This document shows positions 19,194 to 27,517 of a stretch of DNA of 64,000 nucleotides, piece after piece. Numbering within the stretch: the stretch's first letter is position 1; each line of letters begins with the position of its first letter. The stretch is from Streptomyces sp. NBC_00820 (lineage in GTDB: Bacteria; Actinomycetota; Actinomycetes; Streptomycetales; Streptomycetaceae). Under the pieces are notes generated by a model. The model made no database searches and was not told where the DNA came from. It saw nothing but the letters and a program-made list of their open reading frames with translations. Made by a program: the position numbers and the translations under genes. The stretch spans positions 248,001-312,000 of the forward strand of contig NZ_CP108882.1 in the NCBI RefSeq assembly GCF_036347055.1, given 5' to 3'.

Positions 19194-19553
19194 GTGCTGA
19201 TCGGGGAGTTGGCCGCACAGACCGGAACCAGCGAGCGGCTGCTGCGCTACTACGAGCGAGCGGGGCTGCTGCGGCCCGAACGGCTGCCCAACGGTTATCG
19301 GGTCTACCCCGCCTCCGCCGCCGATGACGTACGACGTATCCGCGCGCTCCTCGCCGCCGGGCTCCCCACCCGCGTCATCCGCCAAGTCCTGCCCTGCACG
19401 ACGGACACGGCAACCGTGCAACCGTGCCCCGGTGTGCTCCGCGCTCTCCGCGAGCAGTTGCAGGCCATCGAGCAGCGGGCCGCCGAACTCGCCTCAGCGG
19501 AGCAGGTGCTGCGGGAGACCATCGCGGGCGCGGAGGCGCGACACCCCTCGTAG
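19194..19553 (+). CDS. MerR-family transcriptional regulator
   Basis: A 119-residue regulator. The winged HTH is IGELAAQTGTSERLLRYYERAGLLRPERLPNG (split here at YRVYPASAADDVRRIRALLAAGL), followed by a coiled-coil dimerisation helix (ALREQLQAIEQRAAELASAEQVL). One Cys in QVLPCTTDTA and another in VQPCPG lie where metal- or redox-sensing MerR proteins carry ligands. GTG 19194 follows GGAG. It is divergent from the amidohydrolase gene. Confidence 0.9.
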   Translation: MLIGELAAQTGTSERLLRYYERAGLLRPERLPNGYRVYPASAADDVRRIRALLAAGLPTRVIRQVLPCTTDTATVQPCPGVLRALREQLQAIEQRAAELASAEQVLRETIAGAEARHPS

Positions 19554-19824
19554 TCATGGCGGATGGAACTCCGGCCTCCGAGCACCGTTCGGGCCCCTCC
19601 CTCCCGAAAGTCCCCCTGGTGCCTTCGAGAACCCATCTTCAGACCGGTGAGAGGCCTGACCGAGATACGGGTCAAAGGGGCAACGGGATGGATGGCTGCC
19701 GTGGGGACGAGGTTTGTGACGGTTCTTGTGAGCCCTCGCCGTATTTCAGGGGGATGTCCGCGCTGCTCTGCCAGCGGCAGAACAGCGGGTGGACCGGGCT
19801 CGACGATCACTACGGTCCCGTCTC

Positions 19825-20562
19825 ATGACGACGATTACGACGCGTACGGTCGAGTACCCGGCCGACGGTCTGACGATGATCGGGCACCTCGCGCTCCCGG
19901 CCGGTGTCGACCGCCGGCCCGCGGTGCTGCTCGGACCAGAGGGCACGGGGCTCAGCGACGTCGAGCGCCGCCGGGCCGATGCTCTCGCCGAGCTGGGATA
20001 CATAGCGCTGGCCTTCGACCTTCACGGCGGGCGCTATTTGAGCGACCCCGAGGAGATGCTGGCCCGTTGCATGCCACTGCTCGCTGATCCCGACCGGATG
20101 CGAAGCATCGGGCATGCGGCGCTCGACGTGTTGCGCACCGAGCCGCGGACCGACCCCGACCGGATCGCCGCCGTCGGCTACGGCACCGGGGGCGCTGTCG
20201 GGCTGGAACTCGGGCGCGACGGCGTCGACCTGCGCGCGATCGGCACAGTCAACGCACTGACCACGGGCCGACCGGGCGAGGCGGCGCGAATTCGCTGCCC
20301 GGTGTGGGCCGGGGTCGGGTCGGAGGACCCGATCATGCCGCCCGCGCGACGGAACGCGTTCACCGCTGAGATGCAGGCCGCGGGCGTCGACTGGCGCCTC
20401 GCGGTCTACGGCGGCGCCTTGCACGCCTTCCACCATCCGCCGGTCGACCACCCCACGGTCCCCGGCGTCGGCTACCACCCGCAGCACGCGCAGCGAGCCT
20501 GGCGCGACGTCGTCGACCTGCTCGCCGAGTGCCTGCCCGTGACGGAGGATCTGGGGGCATGA
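19825..20562 (+). CDS. Dienelactone-hydrolase-family protein lacking the usual nucleophile
   Basis: A 245-residue alpha/beta-hydrolase-fold protein. Family marks include AVLLGPEGTGLSDVERRRAD, LGYIALAFDLHGG, the late Asp in GVGSEDPIMPP and the His in GALHAFHHPPVDH. At the nucleophile elbow the family normally has GYCFGG. Here the sequence is GYGTGG, so the Cys/Ser position is Gly. If aligned correctly it should not hydrolyse esters by the standard mechanism. The start is ATG 19825. The gene stands alone. Confidence 0.82.
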   Translation: MTTITTRTVEYPADGLTMIGHLALPAGVDRRPAVLLGPEGTGLSDVERRRADALAELGYIALAFDLHGGRYLSDPEEMLARCMPLLADPDRMRSIGHAALDVLRTEPRTDPDRIAAVGYGTGGAVGLELGRDGVDLRAIGTVNALTTGRPGEAARIRCPVWAGVGSEDPIMPPARRNAFTAEMQAAGVDWRLAVYGGALHAFHHPPVDHPTVPGVGYHPQHAQRAWRDVVDLLAECLPVTEDLGA

Positions 20563-20605
20563 CCCAGGCGAACATGCCGGCCCCAGGCTTGGTCGGTCAT
20601 GCACT

Positions 20606-20692
20606 GACCCGGCCGAGCGCGAGGCGGTCCTGAACGACGCGATGGACGGCATCGTCGCGTCCATCGCGATGCCGCTCCCGTCGGACCTGTGA
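20606..20692 (+). pseudogene. Possible C-terminal relic of a TetR-type regulator
   Basis: A short frame ends PAEREAVLNDAMDGIVASIA, then stops at 20692. This resembles the last helix of TetR-family regulators, but no start or DNA-binding domain precedes it. Weakly supported. Confidence 0.25.
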
Positions 20693-20828
20693 CGCCTCAA
20701 GCAGCGTGGACGGGTTCGGCAGATCGGGGCAGGGATGCGTCGGGCCGGACGGCGGGCCGGTGAGTCTGCGGGTCATGAGCGTGATCGAGGCGAGGGTGAG
20801 CAGCGACCAGCCGATAGGGTCGGGCGCT

Positions 20829-21503
20829 ATGACTGACTGGACCGGGGTACGCGAGCGGGTTCTTGCTCTGGCCGCCGTCCCGGGCAGCGACAAGGTGTTC
20901 GGGGCGGTGGGACACGGCTTCGCACTCGCTGCACCTCTGACGGCGGCCGAGGTAGCCGATCTCGAGGCGTGGTTGGGTGTCGAGCTGCCCGAGGACTATC
21001 GCTCGTTCCTGCTGCACGTCGGAGCTGGCGGGGCCGGCCCGGCTTACGGCGTTTTTCCGGTGCGGCGCGAGGGGTCCGGCGGGTGGCACTGGATTGGATA
21101 TTCCCCTGAGGAGTTCGAGCCGGGCGTGGTTGCCGAGTTGTTTCCGGGAGGGGCGGATCCAGAGACAGCGGCAGGGATCCTGGCCGAGCAGCCTTTCAGG
21201 GAGGAGTTCGACGACCTCGCCGATCTCGAAGCAGCCTTTGAGGTGTGGGAGGAGCGTCTGGCAGATGTGCAGTACGACCCGCGCTTCACTGCCGGGGCGC
21301 TTTGCCTGTGCGATGAGGGCTGCGGGCTGACGGCCTGGCTGGTTGTCACGGGATCGGAGCGCGGCCGAATGTGGCGTGACCCGCGCTCCGACGGCGAGGA
21401 TCTGCATCCGATACGTCAAGCCGGCGGCTCTCGGTCGGACTTCGCCGGTTGGTACCTCGGGTGGCTCACGGCCGCCGAGGCCGCCTGCGGCCTGGACCGA
21501 TAA
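20829..21503 (+). CDS. SMI1/KNR4-family protein (immunity-like)
   Basis: A 224-residue SUKH-superfamily protein. The core appears as PLTAAEVADLEAWLGVELPEDYRSFLLHVGAGGAG (residues ~40-75, split at ELPEDYRSF), followed by YGVFPVRRE, and later DEGCGLTAWLVVTGSERGRMW. In bacteria such proteins commonly protect against polymorphic toxins. No toxin gene is next to it, so it may be an orphan immunity protein. ATG 20829 is preferred over upstream in-frame ATGs, whose extra residues are not family-like. Confidence 0.85.
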   Translation: MTDWTGVRERVLALAAVPGSDKVFGAVGHGFALAAPLTAAEVADLEAWLGVELPEDYRSFLLHVGAGGAGPAYGVFPVRREGSGGWHWIGYSPEEFEPGVVAELFPGGADPETAAGILAEQPFREEFDDLADLEAAFEVWEERLADVQYDPRFTAGALCLCDEGCGLTAWLVVTGSERGRMWRDPRSDGEDLHPIRQAGGSRSDFAGWYLGWLTAAEAACGLDR

Positions 21504-22038
21504 CAAGGCATCCGCTAACGATCCCGGCGAGCGCGATCTCTACGCCTGTTGCCCAGTTGCGTGGTGTCCGAGCCGTGCGCGCATGGAGACAGGGCTTCCT
21601 GCACAGCTTGCGGGTGTTCAAATCCGACCGAGCAACAGGGGCCCTGTTGTCGCAGCCTTCCGCTTGTGTCCCGCATCGTCCAACTCGGTTGCCTGTGGGT
21701 GTGATTGCCTCGCTCATCGGTGCGGGAACGCGGGGGATCGGCCGCGCAGGCGGGCGTCGGCGAAGGCACGTGCCCACGCCGGTGGTCGCCACCCGCACGG
21801 CCGGACCGACGATCTCCTGCACCGGTGGCGGTGCTCACATCCGCACCGGGTTTCCTGACGGTGGCCAGGGAACAAGATGATCAAGAAGGCCTGTGGGCAC
21901 TTCGTGTTCGGGCCTGACAACCTCCCATCCGCTCACTCGGAGCACTTGACGGTCAGGCCTGTACGACTGATTGCCCGTCAAGTTGGAAACCTCGTGGTTT
22001 CGGCTCTCCCGAGCCGTCTGGCAACGTACGGAGACCTG
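21504..22038. other. Intergenic, no supported gene
   Basis: No frame here has domain-like composition. AAGGCATCCGCT at 21508 also occurs near 1549 upstream of the IS21/IS5 chimera, which may mark an element end. Confidence 0.3.
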
Positions 22039-23187
22039 GTGGACATAGAGGTTGCACGAAATGAAGGAGATGGCTCCGCGAAGCCGCTGACCGCGACGGG
22101 CGGCGCCGTGGGGGAGCCCCTGGAGGACGGCGTCGAGCTCGGTGACCACTGGACGGGGGTGGACGCGGCCGGCCTGGCGCGCGCCGCCCGGGCGCAGGCC
22201 GAGCGGGCCTTGCCCGGAGCGGAGGACATGGTGTCGTATCTGGCGGCGCAGGTGTCCGACGATTCCCACCGGGACGTGGTGGGTCCCCTGCTCGACGGGC
22301 AGGGGGCCAGCGGCGTCGTCGTGAGGCGCGGCGTGGTCGTCGCTTCCTGGGGGGACCCGGCACGGGAGGAGATGGCGTTCAGTGCGACCAAGAGCGTCCT
22401 TTCGCTGGTTGCGGGTGTGGCGTTCGACGACGGGCGGCTTCGACTGGACGAGCCGGTCTGCCGATCCGTCGACCTGCCGCAGTTCGCCAACGGGCACGGA
22501 CGCGGGATCACGTGGCGCCATCTCCTGGATCAGACCAGCCAGTGGGAGGGCGAGCTGTGGGGGAAGCCCACGGCGGTCGACGCCCAGAGCACACGGGAGG
22601 GGACGGAGTCGGCAGGAGGTCCTCCCGGAGAGGGCTGGGCCTACAACGACGTCCGGGTGAACCTGACCGCCCTGGCACTCACAGTGCTCTTGCGGCAGTC
22701 CCTGCCGGAGGTGCTGCGGAGCCGGATCATGGAGCCGATCGGCGCCTCGCCCTCGTGGTCCTGGCACGGCTACACAGACTCCGTGGTGGACATCGACGGC
22801 CATCCCGTACCCGTGGTGTCCGGAGGCGCACACTGGGGCGGCGGGCTGTGGATCAGCGCCCTCGACCTGGCCAGGATCGGACACCTCTGCCTGCGGGGCG
22901 GGACGTGGGGTGACCGTCAGGTCATCTCCCGCCGATGGATCGACGAGATGTGGACGCCCTGCCAGGTCAAGCCGAACTACGGGCTGTCCTGGTGGCTGAA
23001 CGACGACCGCACGGTCTGGCCCGAAGCCCCGGCATCCGGGCGCTGCGCCCGGGGAAACGGCGGCGGCCATCTGCTGTGGATCGACCCCGCGCGGGACCTG
23101 GTGATCAGCTCGCGCTGGGGAGCGGACGTCGAGTCGCTGTTGACAGAGGTGTCGAGGGTGGTGAAGCCGACCCCGGCCGAACAGTGA
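22039..23187 (+). CDS. Serine hydrolase, class C beta-lactamase-like
   Basis: A 382-residue penicillin-binding-protein-like esterase/peptidase. SxxK is SATK (S115, K118 from the chosen start); the Tyr motif is YND in GWAYNDVRVNL; the third element is probably GGGHLLW. VVRRGVVVASWGDP and the SVLSLVAGVAFDDGRLRLDE segment are typical. GTG 22039 is preferred because GGAG lies just upstream; the frame is open to 21877, but those residues look non-coding. There is no signal peptide, so a cytoplasmic location is likely. Confidence 0.87.
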   Translation: MDIEVARNEGDGSAKPLTATGGAVGEPLEDGVELGDHWTGVDAAGLARAARAQAERALPGAEDMVSYLAAQVSDDSHRDVVGPLLDGQGASGVVVRRGVVVASWGDPAREEMAFSATKSVLSLVAGVAFDDGRLRLDEPVCRSVDLPQFANGHGRGITWRHLLDQTSQWEGELWGKPTAVDAQSTREGTESAGGPPGEGWAYNDVRVNLTALALTVLLRQSLPEVLRSRIMEPIGASPSWSWHGYTDSVVDIDGHPVPVVSGGAHWGGGLWISALDLARIGHLCLRGGTWGDRQVISRRWIDEMWTPCQVKPNYGLSWWLNDDRTVWPEAPASGRCARGNGGGHLLWIDPARDLVISSRWGADVESLLTEVSRVVKPTPAEQ

Positions 23188-23345
23188 CCGTGGAAGAAGG
23201 CGCAACTCAAGCCACAGGCGTTGACGTCCGTCGGATCTGCGATCTGTTCGGACACTCGATCGATGCGGCCTTGCGCTATGCCACGACACTCCGCCACCCC
23301 GACCTGACCGCCGGTCGCGCCATGATTCCCATGAACTCGCCCGTG
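23188..23345 (+). pseudogene. Possible integrase C-terminal relic
   Basis: After the serine hydrolase a frame reads VDVRRICDLFGHSIDAALRY, then ATTLRHPDL, resembling the C-terminal tail of Streptomyces phage/plasmid-type recombinases. The catalytic domain is absent. A 14-bp stem hairpin lies within its end. Confidence 0.35.
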
Positions 23346-23360
23346 GGTTCATGGGAATCA
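23323..23360. repeat. 14-bp perfect inverted repeat
   Basis: TGATTCCCATGAAC (23323-23336) and GTTCATGGGAATCA (23347-23360) pair perfectly with a 10-base loop. It lies between the integrase-like relic and the istA relic. It could be a terminator or the end of a lost element. Confidence 0.6.
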
Positions 23361-23374
23361 CGGGCGCGGTATTC

Positions 23375-23527
23375 GTGAACTCACGGACCTTGAGCTTCAT
23401 CCGCTGGTAGGTGCCGGTGAATCCGTGCTCGGCCACCAGCCTCACGTGAACCACGGCTCCCTTTCATCAGGTTCCCGGACCGCAGCATCGCATCGATCAG
23501 CTGGGCGACCTCATCCACCATCTGCCG
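23375..23527 (-). pseudogene. IS21 istA fragment, frameshifted
   Basis: QLIDAMLRSGNLMKG in one frame continues as VVHVRLVAEHGFTGTYQRMK in the next, matching the middle of IS21-type IstA. One extra base separates the frames. Neither end of the gene is present. Confidence 0.5.
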
Positions 23528-24032
23528 ACGGCCATGTCCGGGCACAACCCGACACCGCAGGGCAACCGATGCCTGGGAGGACAAGTACGTGCGGAGTGGG
23601 GGCGGTTGAGCCCCGTCTCCTTCGCGAGTGCGGACAGGCTCATGGCCCCGGACTCTCGCAGCCCGCGAAACGCAAGCTCTCACCGACCCGCATCTGTGCC
23701 CTGTTCACCCAGCTGAACGGCACCCACTTGCCGAAGGCCCTGCCCCTGCAGGTCAGCTGACACACCGTTCCAGAGGGACAACCGTCCCGAGCTGGGGGGG
23801 TGACGTCCTGGGGCCGAGCGCGTCGCCTGCGCCTGACATGCCGCCGCCTTACGGAGGCCGACCCCCGACCGGCGTGCGCCTTCACGGGCCTGACCGCGCG
23901 CCACTCCCCACCCCCAGCCACGACTTTGCCGATCCTTTACAACCCGTACCGCTCCTGTCTCGTCTCTCCGCTCGATCCATCACGCAGCCTTCCCGGCCAC
24001 CCGCCGGGTCGGCCGACGAAAGAGAGCGATTC
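23528..24032. other. Non-coding or degraded sequence
   Basis: No intact gene. One frame ends LCALFTQLNGTHLPKALPLQ-like at 23760, which may be another relic. The rest is the upstream region of the sortase cassette. Confidence 0.35.
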
Positions 24033-24434
24033 ATGCGCCGAACAGTCCTCAGCGCCACGGCAGCCGCGTGCGTCGCCGTGCTGGCGAGCACGGTGCCCGC
24101 GTTCGCCCACGGGGCGAGCGCGTCCCCGACCGCCCGCCCCTCCGCCACCTCCGGACCGTCGGCCCGGCCGAGCGCGCCGGCCAGTGCGGAGCCGAGCGCG
24201 GTCCCCACCCGGAAGCCGAGCCGGGCGGCCTCCCCCGTGCCGTCCGCCGCGCCGAGCAAGGGACGCGGCCAGGTCGGCGTCGTACCGAGCGGCGCTCCCA
24301 ACACCGGTGTGACCACCGGCTCCGACAGCTCCGGCTCGGACGGCATGCTGATCGGCGGCAGTGCCGCCGGCGCCCTCGCGGTGGGCGGCGCGGCGGTCTT
24401 CCTCGTGCGCCGCCGACGGGCGACCGGGGCATGA
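24033..24434 (+). CDS. Secreted cell-surface protein, probable class F sortase substrate
   Basis: A 133-residue surface protein. A Sec signal peptide (MRRTVLSATAAACVAVLAST, cut after AFA) is followed by a Pro/Ser/Ala-rich low-complexity stalk, then GAPNTG, a hydrophobic helix (GGSAAGALAVGGAAVFLV) and a terminal RRRR cluster. That order (motif, helix, basic tail) is a cell-wall sorting signal, though PNTG lacks the leading Leu of LPxTG. Its stop overlaps the sortase start by four bases (ATGA), so enzyme and probable substrate are translationally coupled. Confidence 0.8.
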   Translation: MRRTVLSATAAACVAVLASTVPAFAHGASASPTARPSATSGPSARPSAPASAEPSAVPTRKPSRAASPVPSAAPSKGRGQVGVVPSGAPNTGVTTGSDSSGSDGMLIGGSAAGALAVGGAAVFLVRRRRATGA

Positions 24435-25051
24435 CCCATCTCTCCAGGCGCGTGTTCGTCACCGCGGCGTCGGCCTCGCTGCTCGTGAGCTGCGCCGGCC
24501 ACGGCGGCGACGGGGCGTCCGCAACTCGCCCCAGTGGCAAGCACGTCACCGCCCGCTCCTCCGCGGATCCGGCGAACGCGCCGGACACACTGGGCCGTTC
24601 GGTCCCGGCGCGGCTGCGGATTCCCGGGATCGGCGTCGACACCCCGGTCATGCGACTTGGGCTGGCGCAGGACGGCAGCGTGCAGGTGCCCCCGATCATC
24701 GCGCACGACCGGGCGGGCTGGTACGAGCGCTCCCCGACGCCGGGACAGACGGGTCCGTCGGTGATCCTCGGCCATGTCACGGTCGGCGCCTACGGGGACG
24801 GTGTCTTCCGCCACCTCGACCGGCTGCGCCGGGGCGACGGGATCACTGTGCGCCTGGAGAACGGCAAAGCGGCCGAGTTCACCGTCACCTCCGTACGGAC
24901 CGTCGCCAAGGCCGACTTTCCGACGAAGGCGGTCTACGGCGACGTCGACCGGCCGGAGCTGCGGCTCATCACATGCGGTGGCCCCCGTACCGGCGACGGC
25001 TATCTCGACAACGTGATCGTCTTCGCCGCGTCGAGCACCGCGAGCCACTGA
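24431..25051 (+). CDS. Class F sortase, probable lipoprotein
   Basis: A 206-residue transpeptidase that should cleave a sorting motif and attach the protein to the envelope. The triad is visible: H115 in VILGHVT, C182 in LRLITCGG, R186 just after it. RIPGIGVDTPV opens the sortase beta-barrel. The N-terminus carries an RR pair and a lipobox LVSC (C21), so it is probably lipid-anchored outside the membrane. It overlaps the upstream substrate gene by ATGA. Confidence 0.92.
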   Translation: MTHLSRRVFVTAASASLLVSCAGHGGDGASATRPSGKHVTARSSADPANAPDTLGRSVPARLRIPGIGVDTPVMRLGLAQDGSVQVPPIIAHDRAGWYERSPTPGQTGPSVILGHVTVGAYGDGVFRHLDRLRRGDGITVRLENGKAAEFTVTSVRTVAKADFPTKAVYGDVDRPELRLITCGGPRTGDGYLDNVIVFAASSTASH

Positions 25052-25170
25052 CCGGTTGCCGCCCGCCCCGATCCCGGGCCGATGGAACGTACGCCCTCGG
25101 TCCGGGGTCTTTCCCGCGGGTGCCCCACGCACCCGGGCGCAAAGAGTGCCCCCATCCCCCATGGAGAGCG

Positions 25171-25662
25171 TTGAAACGGTCCCGTGAGAAAGCGGCAGCA
25201 GAGCTGTTCGCCGTTCTCTACCCGCGCCTGGCCGGCTGGTGCCGCCGTCTGGTCGACGACGACGAGACCGCCCACGAGATCGCCTCGGAGGCGTTCACCC
25301 GCCTCTGGGCCCGCTGGACGTCCGTGTCAGAACCCCGGGGGTTCCTCTACGTCACGGCCGCCAACATCGTCCGGGACCACTGGCGTCGCCTGGAGCGCGA
25401 GCGCAGAGCCATGCGCCGCGCCACCGTGGAGGCATCCGTCCTCCCGCCCACCGAGCAGACCGACCCCTCGGTCCGCCTGCTCGTCCAGGCGCTCCCCGAA
25501 CGACTGCGCATACCGACCCTCCTGCACTACTACGCTGACTTGCCGATCCGGGAGGTGGCCATGCTGACCGGACGCAAGGAAGGAACCGTCAAGGCCGACC
25601 TGCACGCGGCCCGCGAACTGCTCCGCGCCCACCTGAGGAGAAGCCTTGATCACATACAGTGA
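25171..25662 (+). CDS. RNA polymerase sigma factor (sigma-70/ECF type)
   Basis: A 163-residue ECF-type sigma factor. Region 2 is ELFAVLYPRLAGWCRRLVDD, then DETAHEIASEAFTRLWARW and FLYVTAANIVRDHWRR. Region 4 is LPERLRIPTLLHYYADLPIR, then EVAMLTGRKEGTVKADLHAA. The probable start is TTG 25171, with GGAG close by; no better start is in frame. It overlaps the next gene by 17 bp, and that gene looks like its membrane partner. The sortase pair 120 bp upstream may be a target (inference). Confidence 0.87.
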   Translation: MKRSREKAAAELFAVLYPRLAGWCRRLVDDDETAHEIASEAFTRLWARWTSVSEPRGFLYVTAANIVRDHWRRLERERRAMRRATVEASVLPPTEQTDPSVRLLVQALPERLRIPTLLHYYADLPIREVAMLTGRKEGTVKADLHAARELLRAHLRRSLDHIQ

Positions 25663-26167
25663 CGACGGTCCGGACTTCGAACCCGACGACCCCCTCGCCG
25701 TCATCATGCGGCCGCCCTCCGGACACCTCATGCCTCCCCCCGGCCGGTACGAGGAGATCCGCCGCGGCGCGGCCCGCCGCCGCATCCTGCGCGTCGCCGT
25801 CGGAGCCGGCGCGGCCTGCGCGGCCGCTGCCCTCTTCGCCGTACCGCTGCTGCGCACCACCCACCAGGACCCCGCCTCCCCGACGGTCCCCCTGGCTCCG
25901 CCCCCCGCGAGCAGCCCCACAGCCCTACCGACCCCGGCCGAGCCGGTTCCCGCGAGTGTCACTCCTCGCCCCGGCGCCCGCTCCTCGGCGGGTACGACGC
26001 CCATTCCCACCCGTCCACCGGCCGCCACCGCCTCACCCTCCGCCGTCCCCTCGACACCCCCTGCGGGACGCCGGCCCTCGGCCCCCACCCCACGCTCGCG
26101 CACGGCGGCGCCGTCGACGGCCCCGGCGCGCTCCGACGCTGCCGCGGCCTCAGCCGGAGCAAGGTGA
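25646..26167 (+). CDS. Membrane-anchored Pro/Ser/Thr-rich protein, probable sigma-factor partner
   Basis: A 173-residue single-pass protein. The N-terminal ~45 residues are cytoplasmic (DFEPDDPLAVIMRPPSGHL, PPPGRYEEIRRGAARRRIL). One helix follows (VAVGAGAACAAAALFAVPLL), then about 100 residues of Pro, Ala, Ser and Thr outside. The layout fits a short anti-sigma-like or wall-spanning protein; no zinc motif is visible. TTG 25646 follows GAGGAGAAG and lies inside the sigma gene, so translation is coupled. Confidence 0.75.
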   Translation: MITYSDDGPDFEPDDPLAVIMRPPSGHLMPPPGRYEEIRRGAARRRILRVAVGAGAACAAAALFAVPLLRTTHQDPASPTVPLAPPPASSPTALPTPAEPVPASVTPRPGARSSAGTTPIPTRPPAATASPSAVPSTPPAGRRPSAPTPRSRTAAPSTAPARSDAAAASAGAR

Positions 26168-26549
26168 CGCGCGTGCATCGCACAGAACCCGTTCACCAAT
26201 CCCCTCGGCAATGTGACAGGCGGAAAGGTGTCCCGACCCGCGCGGAACGGAACATCGCCGCGGACACCGCCCTCGGCCTCCTCGCCACCTGCAGCATGCC
26301 CACCCTCCGAATCCGGCACCGGCACCCTCCTCGTCCGCCGACTGGTCCAAGCCCTCACCCGCACCTCGACAGGGCGACGTTCCAGACCTGGCAGCCACGC
26401 GATCCCACAGGCTCCGGCGGTTACCTCGGCATGAACGGACTGTCCCGCGTGGCGACAGCGATTGCCGCTCCGCTCGCCACCACCGCTGTCCCACCCCACG
26501 CCTGGATGTCCTGCTGGACGGCATCGAGTTCAGATGGGGAATATCCGAC
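26168..26549. other. Intergenic, no supported gene
   Basis: No frame on either strand has convincing protein composition. Confidence 0.35.
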
Positions 26550-26822
26550 TCAGGGCCGGGAGGAAACCTCGACCGCTTTCACCCGGCAGTCCGAGCACGT
26601 CCCGGACCTCTTCGCGACGAACAGATGCCGATAGACGGTCACTTGGCGCCGCGGGATGCCACAGAGCGTCTCGCTCTCCATCAAGGCATGCTCCACAGCC
26701 GGGACACGTGTCTCCCGGCATGCAGCGAAGCGCGTCGGAGCAAGCCCGAACTCGAAGCTGAAAGATCGGAGGGCGTGACCAAGCTGCGGCATGGCCACCA
26801 CCCTCGCACGTGGTCCGATCAA
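26550..26822 (-). CDS. Hypothetical small protein with Cys pairs (possible zinc site)
   Basis: A 90-codon frame whose C-terminal half is protein-like: VPAVEHALMESETLCGIPRR, then TVYRHLFVAKRSGTCSDCRVKAVE. HAL...LCG followed by CxxC resembles short actinobacterial proteins that bind zinc through His/Cys. GC is lower than in neighbouring genes, which suggests transfer or decay. The start is uncertain: 26822 or ATG 26792. Function unknown. Confidence 0.4.
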   Translation of the reverse strand: MIGPRARVVAMPQLGHALRSFSFEFGLAPTRFAACRETRVPAVEHALMESETLCGIPRRQVTVYRHLFVAKRSGTCSDCRVKAVEVSSRP

Positions 26823-26990
26823 CGCGAAGTCAAAAAGACAGGCTCTGGCCAGGATAGCCCCCGACGCCGGAACGACGCCCGATGCTCATAGGGAGCATCG
26901 GGCGCCGGCGCGTATGCCGGACTGTCATGTCCGAATCTGGCAGAAGACCGTCATTGCCGCCACCAAGTCACGCGGGTCAGGATGGGCCCA

Positions 26991-27475
26991 TGTCCAGCAC
27001 CCGCCGCATCATCATCCCGGTCTTCCCCGACGTCGACCTCCTCGACGTCACCGGCCCGGCCGAGGTCTTCGCCCCGGCCAATCGGGAGACCGGGGGCGCC
27101 GCAGGTTACCGGGTCGAGCTCGCGGGGCGGGCCCGCGGCGAGGTCACAACGTCGGCGGGGCTGCGGCTGGTCGCGGACCTGTCCTTCGATGAGGTGGACG
27201 GCGTGCTGGACACGCTGCTGGTCCCCGGGGCGGTCGAGGCGGGCCCCGGCGGCCCGGTCGCCCGTGTGGACGGCGACGTGGTGGCGTGGGTCGCCCGGGT
27301 CACGCCGCTGGCCCGGCGGGTCGTGTCGGTGTGCGTGGGCGCACACCTGCTGGCCGCCGCCGGGGTGCTCGACGGCATGCTCGCGCTGCGACGAACGGCA
27401 CCTGGACAGTGCCGGCGCGCTATAGGCCGACCTCCTCGTATCCGCTCCTTCGGCAGCTTGATCTCGTCCAAGTGA
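26991..27475 (+). pseudogene. GlxA/DJ-1-PfpI regulator, truncated after the N-terminal domain
   Basis: The first 130 residues are a good DJ-1/PfpI domain: RIIIPVFPDVDLLDVTGPAEVFAPAN, here abbreviated at IIIPVFPDVDLLDVTGPAEV, then VDGVLDTLLVPGAVE and the nucleophile-elbow-like VVSVCVGAHLLAAAGVLDG with a Cys. At about 27390 the similarity stops; the frame runs on with unrelated residues to 27475. The C-terminal AraC-type HTH pair is missing. It faces an intact GlxA regulator on the other strand 40 bp away. Confidence 0.7.
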
Positions 27476-27517
27476 GAGATCAGGGCGTCGGCGGCATGAC
27501 ATCGACGTGACTACCGG

